NCBI RefSeq assembly: GCF_036199905.1
Contig: NZ_CP108109.1
Coordinates: 4,387,501-4,451,500 of the forward strand
Origin: Streptomyces sp. NBC_00223
GTDB taxonomy: Bacteria; Actinomycetota; Actinomycetes; Streptomycetales; Streptomycetaceae
DNA: 64,000 nt
Reading direction: 5' to 3'
Of the stretch, positions 51,506-60,446 are shown in pieces (position 1 is the first letter of the stretch; the number at the start of each line of letters is the position of its first letter). The position numbers were made by a program, and so were the translations under genes. Under the pieces are notes generated by a model, which saw only the letters and a program-made list of their open reading frames with translations, made no database searches and was not told where the DNA came from.

Positions 51506-53732
51506 CCCGCGGGCGGGAACCGGCCCTGGGACACGGCGTACCCGCAAGTTCCCCACCGGCGGGCAGTACGTGGAAGCGCTGCAGAACACGACCGTGTGCT
51601 TCAGGGACCCGGAACTCAAGAGCGGTACGGTCAAGCGCGATCCCGTGCTCGGCCCCAAACCCATCTCCGGGAACTTCGCCAGCGTCTTCTCGGTGACCTC
51701 ACGGACGGGGCGGCGCTACGCCGTCAAATGCTTCACACAGGACGTTGCCGCCCAGGAGTCGCGGTACGACGCGATCAGCCGCCATCTGGCCGCTCTGGAC
51801 GGCGCCGCGCTGTCCCAGCCGTGGAATGTCGGCTTCGAATACCAGCCACAGGGCGTCTTGGTCACTGGTGAGTGGTATCCCATGCTCAAGATGGAGTGGG
51901 CGGAGGGCAGCGGTCTGATCCGCTGGATCGAGGATCACCGCGCCGACCCGGCGGCACTCGCCTCGCTCGCAGACCGCTTCGCAGCCCTGGCCGCGGACCT
52001 GGCCACCGCTGGAGTCGCCCACGGTGACCTTCAGCACGGCAACCTGCTCGTCGCCCAGGACGGTACCTTCCGGCTCGTCGACTACGACGGGATGTTCGTA
52101 CCCGCCCTGTCAGGGCACCGGGCCACCGAGATGGGTCATCGCAACTACCAGTCGCCGCAGCGCTCGGACGCGGACTTCGGCCCCGATCTGGACCGATTCT
52201 CGGCATGGGTCATCCACTTCTCGTTGGTCGCGCTGTCCACCGATCCATCGCTGTGGGGCCAACTGCACGAGTTCGGCGGCGAGTTCCTGCTGCTGACGGA
52301 GGACGACTTCCAGGCGCCGGCTGCGTCACTGCGCTTCGGGACGCTGCTGAGCCACCCTGACAGCGGACTGCGCGATCTGGCCGGCCGCATAAGGGATCTG
52401 TCCACGCAGCCGCTGGCCGCCCTCCCTGCCCTCCCCTCGCTGCCGCCGGGCGCGTCCCCGTCATCTGCCGGCCCGCACCGGACGCGGCGGTCGGCGCCCG
52501 CGGTAACGGATCCGCCGGGTTCGACACCACCTGTGTCCACCGCGCTTCCCCCATGGCTGACAGGACACTTGCCACCGCCCGTCGCTGGGGCAGCCTCGGG
52601 TTCCGTATCCCCTTCGACAGGTTCGGGTTTTCGGCGCCGCAGGCGGGCCGACGTCGTCCTCGCTGCCTTCATGACGTTGCTTCTTGTCGCTCCGGCGTCG
52701 CTGACGGCCACTTCTCTCCTTGCGGCCTCGGCCTACCCCACCGTGCAAGGGGGTGCACTGCTCGCCATGCTCGGGGCCGGCGGTGTGGGCCGCCGTACCC
52801 GGTCCGAGCTGCGAGCGGTACGCGTACGACGACGCGATCTGAGGAGTCGTTCCCGGGCGGTCGGCGACCCGGGGAAGGCCCTGGTGAAGCTGGACCAGGA
52901 GGCCCAAGCGCTGGACTGGCGGATACGGGACAGGGAGGCGAAGGCGTCCGCCCGCATGCAGCAACTCCAGTCGGAGCAGCAAACCGGGGCGGCGCGTATC
53001 GCCATCACGCTGAATCAGCGTCTCAGCGCTATCAGCAGCGAGCTCGCGGCCCTGCCCCGCCGTGAACAGGAGCGGCGTGAGAAGGCGCTCGCGCCGCTTC
53101 AGCAGAGCCACGTTCAGGACCGGCTCCGGCGCACTCCTATCCACGAGACCGCGAAACTGACGAACTTGGGTGCCAAGACCACTGACGCGCTCATCGCCGC
53201 CGGTATCAGGACCGCCGCAGACTTCACCCGGGTCCGCTATGTCTCAGGAGGCGGATACGGCACCGTCACCGCCCTGTTCGTCCTGGCGAACGGCCACCAG
53301 GTCAAAGTCCCGAGCATCGGTGAGAAGCGGGCCCGAACCCTTGAGAGCTGGCGGCAGGACATCGAGAACCGAGCGCGGCAGACGGCACCTGTCAAGCTCT
53401 CCCCCGCCGAACTGCGCAGCCTGGCAGCACAGACCGCGGCCGACCGCACCCGGCTCCAGAACGAACGGAAGAAGGCCGAGGCCGACGCTCAGACGCGTCA
53501 CGACCAGTTGCAGGGGCGCATCGCGGCCGAACTGCGCGCCGTCGTGGACGCCCAGAGCGCGGCCCGCGCCGATGACGCGCGTGTCAGGGCGCAGATGAGT
53601 CAACGCCGCGCCGAGCTTGCCTTGCTACGAGACGACCGCGACAGAATCGACGCCGCGCTGGTACGCGAACAGCGGACGCGGCGCGGTCTCGCTTACCACC
53701 GTTACCTGAGGTTCCTCGTCACGGGCAGGTGA
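51477..53732 (+). CDS. protein kinase with helix-hairpin-helix domain (YegI-like)
   Basis: A 751-residue protein kinase. The kinase domain (about 45-300) keeps the catalytic loop as HGDLQHGNLLV and the metal-binding DFG-equivalent as VDYDG. Then come a Pro/Ser-rich linker, two hydrophobic segments (about 390-430), a coiled-coil (about 460-545, with KLDQEAQALDWRIRDREAKA) and helix-hairpin-helix motifs (about 550-615, LTNLGAKTTDALIAAGIRTA and VKVPSIGEKRARTLESW). A final coiled-coil completes it. Kinase plus helix-hairpin-helix is the YegI architecture, suggesting DNA contact. GTG start with GAGG six bases upstream; an ATG nine bases later is possible. It overlaps the phosphatase gene by 29 bases. 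Confidence 0.87.
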   Translation: MTPMAATPGDPRAGTGPGTRRTRKFPTGGQYVEALQNTTVCFRDPELKSGTVKRDPVLGPKPISGNFASVFSVTSRTGRRYAVKCFTQDVAAQESRYDAISRHLAALDGAALSQPWNVGFEYQPQGVLVTGEWYPMLKMEWAEGSGLIRWIEDHRADPAALASLADRFAALAADLATAGVAHGDLQHGNLLVAQDGTFRLVDYDGMFVPALSGHRATEMGHRNYQSPQRSDADFGPDLDRFSAWVIHFSLVALSTDPSLWGQLHEFGGEFLLLTEDDFQAPAASLRFGTLLSHPDSGLRDLAGRIRDLSTQPLAALPALPSLPPGASPSSAGPHRTRRSAPAVTDPPGSTPPVSTALPPWLTGHLPPPVAGAASGSVSPSTGSGFRRRRRADVVLAAFMTLLLVAPASLTATSLLAASAYPTVQGGALLAMLGAGGVGRRTRSELRAVRVRRRDLRSRSRAVGDPGKALVKLDQEAQALDWRIRDREAKASARMQQLQSEQQTGAARIAITLNQRLSAISSELAALPRREQERREKALAPLQQSHVQDRLRRTPIHETAKLTNLGAKTTDALIAAGIRTAADFTRVRYVSGGGYGTVTALFVLANGHQVKVPSIGEKRARTLESWRQDIENRARQTAPVKLSPAELRSLAAQTAADRTRLQNERKKAEADAQTRHDQLQGRIAAELRAVVDAQSAARADDARVRAQMSQRRAELALLRDDRDRIDAALVREQRTRRGLAYHRYLRFLVTGR

Positions 53733-53747
53733 GTCGGAAGAGGTACC

Positions 53748-54386
53748 TCAGTGCCATGGCGCGGGACCGGTCCGGGAAGCCCAGCCGGCCAGGGCGTCGC
53801 CGTCGAAGAGGCGTATGCCGACGCGCACCGCATAGTCCCGTGCGGGCCGGGTGAACCGGCTCGTGGTGACAATCGCGGCCAAATGGCCGCCATGAGGGTG
53901 GCGGTACGTCCCGTTCACTTTCTGTACGTCACCGCTGCCGACCGTGGAGCTGGGACCATACCGCTTCGCCTGGAGGACCAGGCGGCGACCGTCAGGGGCG
54001 GTCGCGATGACGTCCGCCCCGAGATCCCCGGAGCCACCCACGACCCGGACGTCCCTGCATCCGTCCCGTCGGCACAGGAATGCCAGCGCGTGCTCAAACT
54101 CCTTTGGCGACATGGTCCAGTACGCCTCCGTGTGCTGGGCCCGGGCGGCCCACAGGGCTCGGAGTTCGGTCCGCTTCCGGATACGTCGGACCGCCACCGT
54201 CACGGTGGCGGCGAGCAAGCCGACGAGGATCAGCACCCCGAGCACCGGGTGAGCGGCAATGAAGGCGATCAGCATGATCACCCCGATCGCTGCGGCGCCG
54301 ACAGTGAGGCGCCGCTCGGTGCGTACGCCTGACCGGCGTAAAGCCGGCCTTCTGTGTCGGACATCGCGGCGCTGTGGAACGGCCAA
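53748..54386 (-). CDS. membrane-anchored Mrr-like restriction endonuclease
   Basis: A 212-residue protein with two N-terminal transmembrane helices (about 25-60, AAAIGVIMLIAFIAA and VLGVLILVGLLAATVTVAV). A restriction-endonuclease domain follows (about 90-205): MSPKEFEHALAFLCRRDGC, then GDLGADVIA and LVLQAKRY, the PD-(D/E)xK core with Asp and the Gln-x-Lys variant, and the Mrr ending FDGDALAGWA. Start placed at TTG 54386 with GGGGGA five bases upstream; the frame continues to a GTG at 54461 without a binding site. It converges on the kinase gene with only 15 bases between stops. Confidence 0.8.
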   Translation of the reverse strand: MAVPQRRDVRHRRPALRRSGVRTERRLTVGAAAIGVIMLIAFIAAHPVLGVLILVGLLAATVTVAVRRIRKRTELRALWAARAQHTEAYWTMSPKEFEHALAFLCRRDGCRDVRVVGGSGDLGADVIATAPDGRRLVLQAKRYGPSSTVGSGDVQKVNGTYRHPHGGHLAAIVTTSRFTRPARDYAVRVGIRLFDGDALAGWASRTGPAPWH

Positions 54387-54538
54387 GCTGATCCCCCAAG
54401 GACCTCGTACGGCAGAGCAATTGTGCCGGGTGGACACCTCCGATACGGCGCGTGGCAGCACTTGTCGAGGTCCGTGGAGGATCTTCCGACTGGGAGGAGG
54501 CCGAACGACGCTTCGCGCTGCGGGGCTGGCCCGTTCGG

Positions 54539-54694
54539 GTCTTCGGGGTGTCGAAGTCCTCGGCCGACCGGATCATCGACCACCTCGGCCCGCCGCTCGC
54601 ACTCCGGCCCTGTAAGCGGTTCCGCAAGGACACCGTGCTCATCGTGGACGGCACCCTGGTGCCCACGCGACCACACCATCGCCGAGCAGCAAAG
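54539..54694 (+). pseudogene. IS5-family transposase fragment
   Basis: Reads FGVSKSSADRIIDHLGPPLA, then RFRKDTVLIVDGTLVPTR, and, after a frameshift, DHTIAEQQ. This is the helix-turn-helix plus first catalytic Asp (VDGTL) region of actinobacterial IS5-type DDE transposases. Both ends of the gene are gone. The surrounding 54387-54970 stretch contains no other recognisable feature. Confidence 0.65.
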
Positions 54695-54970
54695 CGCCTC
54701 CCCGGTCGTGCAGAGCCGGACTGTGGTCGACCGTGCGGCACCGCTGGACCGTGGTGCGGCAGCGGTGCACGGCCCGAGACCTCATCTGGAAACGGCACCA
54801 GGCATGCCTCATGGCGGGTGGCGGCGCGAAAGAGAGGGTGCGGCCCATGGGTGACGCTGAGTAGGACATCGAGTACTTTGAGGTCGTCGGTGCCGAGGGC
54901 GGGGAGTCACAGGCACCGGGTGATTCTCGATGGGGATACCGTAACCAGCACGGCTCGGGGGTGGGTGGCT

Positions 54971-57900
54971 GTGGGTCGGCCGACGGATTGGCATGTGCTG
55001 GATCTGGACCGGGACCCCGTGCCGGGTGATCCGTACGAGGTGAAGGAACTCGCCCGCAGGCTGGGGGACTTCGCCGACGATGTCGCCTCCGCGCTGCGCT
55101 CGGTCCGCGGGCTGGGCGGTGACACCGCCGTCCAGGAATGGGCGGGGCTGTCGGGGGAGGAGTACCGCAGCCAGTTCGGCGACCTGCCCGGCGAACTCGA
55201 CAAACTCGAACGCTCCTACCGCCTCGCCTCCGGCGCCCTGGACGACTACTGGCCCCAGCTCCAGACCGCACAGGCCGACGCCGACCGCGCCCTGGCCCAC
55301 GGCCGCACCGCCCGCGCCGACCTCGACGCCGCCCACAACCAACTGACCAACGCCGACGCCTGGGTCAAACGCGCCCAGGACAAATCCCAGCAGTACCAGG
55401 CCGACCCCCAACCCGGCGTCCCCCCGCCCACCGAGGAAGAAGTCCGGGCCGCCACCCGCAACGCCACCGACGCCAACATCGCCCGCACCACCGCCTCCGC
55501 GGCCGTCCACGACGCCCAGGCACGTCTGAACGCCGCCAAGGAACTCGCCGCCCAGGCAGCCGGCCTGCGCGACACCGCCGCCACCACCGCACACCACGCC
55601 CTGCACGAGGCGTCCCACGCCGGCATCCGCAACAAACACTGGTGGGAAAAGGCCGTCGACTTCGTCGCCGACCACTGGGACCAGATCATCGCCGCCTGCA
55701 AGATCATCGTCGCCGTCCTCGGCATCGTCGTGATGATCATCGGCGGACCCCTGGCCTGGCTCGTCCTCGCCGCCGCGATCCTCGTCCTCGCCGACACCCT
55801 CACCAAATACCTCAAAGGCCAAGCCAGCCTCTGGGACGTCCTCTTCGCCGCCCTCGACTGCATCCCCATGTTCAAAGGCCTCACCACCGCAGGCGGCCTC
55901 CTCAAAATGGCCCGCGAACTCCCCACCCTCCTTAAATCCGGCAAAGCCCTGGAGAACATCGCCAACAGCATCCGCAAAAGCGGCGCGGCCCTGCGGGATC
56001 TGCGCGAAACCGCCGTCAACATGTCCAAGCGCTTCAAGTGCGGCGATCCCGTCGATGTCGCCACCGGCGAGATGGTCATGTCGGCAGTCGACGTGCAACT
56101 GCCCGGAGTACTGCCACTGGTCCTGGAACGGCACCACGTCTCGGCCTACCGCACCGGCCGGTGGTTCGGACCGTCGTGGGCCTCCACACTCGACCAGCGT
56201 CTCCTCCTGGACGACCAAGGAGTGCGGTACACCTCCGAGGACGGGATGGTCCTCCACTACCCCGTCCCGGCGCCGGATTGGGACGTTCTTCCCGGTGAAG
56301 GGCCCCGTTGGCCGCTGCGCTGGGACGGTGTACCCGGCGGGGAGATCCGTATCACCCGACCGGACCGCGGGCAGACCCTCCACTTCCGCGCACTGTCCCG
56401 CGGTTCTCTCACCGAGCTGCCCCTGGCCGCGATCAGCGATCGCAACGGCAATACGAGCACCCTTGTCTACGGCGAGGACGGCATCCCGCGCGAGATCCGC
56501 CACAACGGCGGATATCGCATCGGCCTGTCGACGGCCGACGGGCGGGTGACCGAACTCCGTCTGCTGAGCCACCCCGACCGGCCGGTCCTGCTGCGCTACG
56601 GGTACGACGACCGCGGTGACCTGAGGCGCGTCACCGACTCCTCCGGCCTGCCGTTCCGCCTGGGCTACGACACCGACCACCGGGTCGTGAGCTGGGTGGC
56701 CCGCGGGGGCACCAAGTACCACTACACATACGACGCCGCAGGCCGCTGCATACGCACCACCGGCTCGGACGGGGTCCTCGACTACGGCTACGTCTACGAC
56801 ACCGAGAATCGCACCACGCGCGTCACCGACTCCCTCGGACACACGACGACGTACGAGTTCAACGAGCTGGGCCAGCTGGTGCGGACGATCGATCCCCTCG
56901 GTCACGCCACCGTCCGTAGGTGGGACCGGTACGACAACCTGCTGTCCCGCACCGACGCCCTGGGCCGCACCACGTACTACGAACACGACGCGGCAGGCCG
57001 CCTGACCCGTTTCATCCGGCCCGACGGGGCCGCCACGACGATGGCCTACAACGACCTCGGTCTGCCGGAAACGGTCACCCTGCCGGACGGTGCTCGCTGG
57101 CGACACGAATACGACGAGCGGGGCAACCGCGTCCGCACCGTCGACCCGCTGGGAGCCGCCACCGCTCGCCGGTACGACGACCACGGTCGCCTCGTCCGCA
57201 TCACCGACGCCGTGGGTGGCGTACACGAGGTGGTCCCCGACGACGCGGGTCTTCCCGTGACCAGCATCCGTGCCGACGGCGCCGTCACCGCCTACGCACA
57301 CGACCCCTTCGGCCGGATCGTCACGATCGTCGATCCGCTCGGCGGCGAGTCCACGCTCACGTGGACGCCGGAAGGAAAGCTGCGCGGCCGGAGATGGCCG
57401 GACGGATCCGGCGAGCACTGGAAGCACGACGCCGACGGCAATCTGATCGAGCGCACAGAGCCGCACGGAGCGGTGACCCGCTTCGCGGTCGGCGCCTTCG
57501 ACCTCCTGACGGCCAAGACGCTCGCCGACGGCACGGTCCTGAGATTCGACTACGACACCGAATTGCGCATCACCTCGGTCACGAACGCCGCCGGCCGGCG
57601 CTGGACGTACGAGTACGACCCCCGGGGACTGCTCGTCGGCGAGACGGACTTCAACGGGCGGACGATTCGCTATCGGCACGATGCCGCGGGCCAGCTCGTC
57701 GAACGCGTCAACGGTGCCGGCGAGGCCGTCCGATACGTCAGGGACGCGGCCGGCCGGGCCGTCGAGTGGCACAGCGGCGCCGCGGTGACCACGATGGAGT
57801 ACGACGCGGCGGACCGTGTCGTCCGCGCGGTCAACGCCGACGCGGAACTCATCGTCGAGCACGACGCGTTGGGCCGGGCAGTCCGCCAGACCGTCAACGG

Positions 57901-59566
57901 CAGGACACTGACGAACGTCTACGACGCACTGGGCCGCAGAACGGAACGCCGCACCCCCATAGGCGCGGTGAGCACATGGGAATGGGACGCCGGGACGCGG
58001 GCCGGCGCCCTGCGCACCGCCGGACGGCGGGTCGCGTTCTCGTACGACGGCGGCGGTGCGGAGACCGGCCGCACCGTCGACCAAGGCGTCGTGGACATCC
58101 GGCAGCGGTGGGACGCCAAGCGCCGTGTCGTCTCCCGAACGGTCAGCCGCGGCGGAACGGCCGACGAGCCCCGGGCGCTGGTACGCCATCGGAGCTACCG
58201 CTACCGGGAGGACGACCACCTCACCGGTGTGACGGACGAGTCCGGTGGACACGACTTCGCCCTCGATCCGGTCGGCCGGGTGCTCACCGTCTCGGCAGAG
58301 GACTGGGCGGAGAGCTACGCGTACGACTCCGCGGGCAACATGGTGCACGGCATGTGGCCCGCGGAGGCGGCGGGCGGGAGCAGCGCCCCCGACACCTCCC
58401 CGGCGACCGGGAGCCGCTCCTACGACGGGACACTCATCCGGCGTGCGGGCCGGACCACTTACACGCACGACGAGCAGGGCCGGGTCGTGCGGCGGGTCCG
58501 CCGGACGCTCTCCGGTGCCAAGGCCACCTGGCGGTTCGTCTGGAACGCCGAGGACCGGCTCACCGAGGCACACACTCCCGACGGCCGTCGCTGGCGCTAC
58601 CTCTACGATCCCCTCGGCCGTCGGACGGCGAAGGTCGAGACGACCGCGGACGGCACCGTCGTCACCCGGACCGACTTCGTGTGGGACGGCACGCAGTTGG
58701 CCGAACAGACTCTCTCCGCCGGGGACGGGTCTGCCTCCCTCACCGCTGTGACCTGGGACGCCATGCCCGGAAGCCGTCAACCGGTCGGCCAGACCGAACG
58801 CGTCCTCACCGCCTCGTCGGCGCAGAGCGACATCGACGCGCGCTTCTACTGCATCGTGACCGACCTCGTCGGGTCGCCGACCGAACTGATCGGCATGGAC
58901 GGCGAGGTGGCGTGGCAGGCGGACAGCACCCTCTACGGCAACCGCGGGCCGGGCGCGGCGCGGAGCGTCGACTGCCCGCTGCGTTTCCCGGGCCAGTACT
59001 TCGACGCCGAGACGGGACTCCACTACAACGTCTTCCGCTACTACGACCCCGAAGTGGGCGGGTATTACAGCCCCGACCCCCTCGGGCTCGACGCCGGACC
59101 GAATCCTCACGCGTACGTTCCCAACCCCATGTCCTGGTGCGACCCCCTCGGGCTGAAGTGCCTGGAATTCTTCACCGTTCAGGGACTCGACGACGCGGCG
59201 CGGTTCCGGAGCACCGGCGAACCGTGGCCACTGGAGATGCACCGAGCGCACTTCGGTCCGGGCGTGTACTCCTGGGGGTCTCGAACCGAGGCCGAGAAAT
59301 ACCTCGCTCTCAAGCTGCGCAGATCGGAGAACGCCGATCTCGAACTGATGAGGTTCACCGTTCATGAGAAGGACTTCGCCAAGCTCAAAAAGGTCGACAT
59401 CTCGCAGATGACCGACGACGAGGCACAGGCTTTTCTCGACCGCTACAGTCTGATGTCCGATACCGGAAAAGCCGATCACGGTCTCGAATACATCACCAGG
59501 CCCACCGGGATGGGCCCGGAGCACTTCTTCGACAAGTCCGTCTTCGGTCTGCTCAGGTTCGACTAG
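54971..59566 (+). CDS. RHS-repeat polymorphic toxin with WXG-like N-terminus
   Basis: About 1531 residues. The N-terminus (GRPTDWHVLDLDRDPVPGDP, then ELARRLGDFADDVASALRSV) is the helical WXG-like domain of actinobacterial toxins thought to leave by type VII secretion. Helical and coiled segments and a hydrophobic pair (about 237-276) follow. A DUF6531-like entry (DPVDVATGEMVMSAVDVQLP, from 357) leads into some 1000 residues of YD/RHS repeats, closing at FPGQYFDAETGLHYNVFRYY and PDPLGL near 1370. The last 138 residues after WCDPLGLKC form the toxin domain, with HFGPGVYSWGSRTEAEKYL and LEYITRPTGMGPEHFF. The first is vaguely reminiscent of ADP-ribosyltransferases, but this is unproven. GTG start at 54971, with an in-frame GTG six bases earlier. 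The candidate immunity gene is downstream. Confidence 0.88.
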   Translation: MGRPTDWHVLDLDRDPVPGDPYEVKELARRLGDFADDVASALRSVRGLGGDTAVQEWAGLSGEEYRSQFGDLPGELDKLERSYRLASGALDDYWPQLQTAQADADRALAHGRTARADLDAAHNQLTNADAWVKRAQDKSQQYQADPQPGVPPPTEEEVRAATRNATDANIARTTASAAVHDAQARLNAAKELAAQAAGLRDTAATTAHHALHEASHAGIRNKHWWEKAVDFVADHWDQIIAACKIIVAVLGIVVMIIGGPLAWLVLAAAILVLADTLTKYLKGQASLWDVLFAALDCIPMFKGLTTAGGLLKMARELPTLLKSGKALENIANSIRKSGAALRDLRETAVNMSKRFKCGDPVDVATGEMVMSAVDVQLPGVLPLVLERHHVSAYRTGRWFGPSWASTLDQRLLLDDQGVRYTSEDGMVLHYPVPAPDWDVLPGEGPRWPLRWDGVPGGEIRITRPDRGQTLHFRALSRGSLTELPLAAISDRNGNTSTLVYGEDGIPREIRHNGGYRIGLSTADGRVTELRLLSHPDRPVLLRYGYDDRGDLRRVTDSSGLPFRLGYDTDHRVVSWVARGGTKYHYTYDAAGRCIRTTGSDGVLDYGYVYDTENRTTRVTDSLGHTTTYEFNELGQLVRTIDPLGHATVRRWDRYDNLLSRTDALGRTTYYEHDAAGRLTRFIRPDGAATTMAYNDLGLPETVTLPDGARWRHEYDERGNRVRTVDPLGAATARRYDDHGRLVRITDAVGGVHEVVPDDAGLPVTSIRADGAVTAYAHDPFGRIVTIVDPLGGESTLTWTPEGKLRGRRWPDGSGEHWKHDADGNLIERTEPHGAVTRFAVGAFDLLTAKTLADGTVLRFDYDTELRITSVTNAAGRRWTYEYDPRGLLVGETDFNGRTIRYRHDAAGQLVERVNGAGEAVRYVRDAAGRAVEWHSGAAVTTMEYDAADRVVRAVNADAELIVEHDALGRAVRQTVNGRTLTNVYDALGRRTERRTPIGAVSTWEWDAGTRAGALRTAGRRVAFSYDGGGAETGRTVDQGVVDIRQRWDAKRRVVSRTVSRGGTADEPRALVRHRSYRYREDDHLTGVTDESGGHDFALDPVGRVLTVSAEDWAESYAYDSAGNMVHGMWPAEAAGGSSAPDTSPATGSRSYDGTLIRRAGRTTYTHDEQGRVVRRVRRTLSGAKATWRFVWNAEDRLTEAHTPDGRRWRYLYDPLGRRTAKVETTADGTVVTRTDFVWDGTQLAEQTLSAGDGSASLTAVTWDAMPGSRQPVGQTERVLTASSAQSDIDARFYCIVTDLVGSPTELIGMDGEVAWQADSTLYGNRGPGAARSVDCPLRFPGQYFDAETGLHYNVFRYYDPEVGGYYSPDPLGLDAGPNPHAYVPNPMSWCDPLGLKCLEFFTVQGLDDAARFRSTGEPWPLEMHRAHFGPGVYSWGSRTEAEKYLALKLRRSENADLELMRFTVHEKDFAKLKKVDISQMTDDEAQAFLDRYSLMSDTGKADHGLEYITRPTGMGPEHFFDKSVFGLLRFD

Positions 59567-59641
59567 TACGTTCGACTGACGCGTTCGACCAGCACGTCGA
59601 CGGGTACGTCGATGAGTACGCGCGATCAACCAGGAGTCCTT

Positions 59642-60055
59642 TTGAACCCTCGCCCATTCGTCTACCGCAAGATCCTCGGCCCCTGGGCTCTCTACGTGGA
59701 ACTGACTGCGGGAGTTGCCCCGGGCACGCCGGGCACGCTGCCGCGGGATGCCCGTCGCATCACCGACCACCTGTGGTTGGCCGTGGTTGACATGACAGCG
59801 CTTGAAGAGGACGTGCAGCAGCTGGAGTTCGGCCTGCGTCAGGTCGCCGACGCGATTGCGACCGCGCGCCCCGAGCAGTTGGTGGTCGTACAAGTGGAGG
59901 CCCTGAGCTACCCGTTGACCGACTACCAGCCCGAAGCGGCGGCGGCGGCCATCGCGGGATGGGCGGCGCGGGAGTTCGACTTCACCCCTCCGGACATCGC
60001 GGTGACCTTCGATCGTACGGACGGATACACGCTCACCTGGCCCTCCCCCACCTGA
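59642..60055 (+). CDS. candidate immunity protein for the RHS toxin
   Basis: A 137-residue soluble acidic protein, not recognised. The TTG at 59642 is chosen because AGGAG lies five bases upstream; an ATG ten codons earlier lacks such a site. Features include FVYRKILGPWALYVELTAGV, HLWLAVVDMTALEEDV and VVVQVEALSYPLTDYQPEAA, suggesting an alpha/beta fold. It starts 75 bases after the RHS toxin gene on the same strand, the standard position of the cognate immunity gene. Function is inferred from position only. Confidence 0.6.
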   Translation: MNPRPFVYRKILGPWALYVELTAGVAPGTPGTLPRDARRITDHLWLAVVDMTALEEDVQQLEFGLRQVADAIATARPEQLVVVQVEALSYPLTDYQPEAAAAAIAGWAAREFDFTPPDIAVTFDRTDGYTLTWPSPT

Positions 60056-60231
60056 CCCGAGGTGACCGTCTCCAAGGGGCCGGCCGTTTCCACGCGAAGG
60101 CGGTGGCCGAGAGCGACAACGTGTTCAGGTCACTGAAAATGAGTCTCGCCATTTGAGAAAACCTCGGTGACCAGCGGTCAACCACGGGCATTCGGCGCCT
60201 GCGCGCCCCCGAATTGACCTGGACAACAAAC

Positions 60232-60258
60232 AAGCCCCAGGCCGTTAACCTGAGGCTT
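60232..60258 (-). terminator. terminator hairpin next to tRNA-like copy B
   Basis: Arms AAGCCCCAGG and CCTGAGGCTT with a T-run on the plus side and an A-run on the other, so it may act in both directions. A similar hairpin stands in the same place beside copy C, as if tRNA end and terminator were duplicated together. Confidence 0.7.
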
Positions 60259-60263
60259 TGCGA

Positions 60264-60317
60264 TGGAGCGGATGACGGGAATCGAACCCGCGCTCTGAGC
60301 TTGGAATCACGGGGGCT
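60264..60317 (-). repeat. tRNA-Gly 3'-half copy B (attachment-site scar)
   Basis: On the minus strand: TTCC-AAGCTC, the T-arm GGTTCGATTCC, acceptor strand and CCA. It is identical to copy C over 41 bases from the CCA end and then lacks one base in the anticodon loop. The shared sequence continues to AGCCCCC on the 5' side. No 5' tRNA half is present. Besides this copy and its hairpin, the gap 60056-60446 shows nothing else. Confidence 0.75.
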
Positions 60318-60446
60318 CTGTCGGCGACCGTACTGGTCAGCGGCCGGTTCGGCCCCGAAGTACCAGATGGGCGGGTTCCGTTGGTGCCCGTGGCGGACCC
60401 AGCCATACCGCTGTACGTGGTGCGGGCGTGGTGCGCCGGGCACGCA

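Noticed and set aside
59150..59566. Firm naming of the RHS toxin domain as an ADP-ribosyltransferase
   Set aside because: Only one short motif hints at it; without structure prediction the call would be guesswork.
54809..59893. A 1694-codon open frame on the minus strand opposite the RHS gene
   Set aside because: Antisense shadow; the plus strand carries unmistakable YD/RHS repeats and a family-type N-terminus.
60264..60317. A functional tRNA gene on the minus strand
   Set aside because: Only the 3' half is present; the sequence before the anticodon loop cannot form the D-arm or the 5' acceptor strand. The same holds for copies at 47.9 and 62.6 kb.
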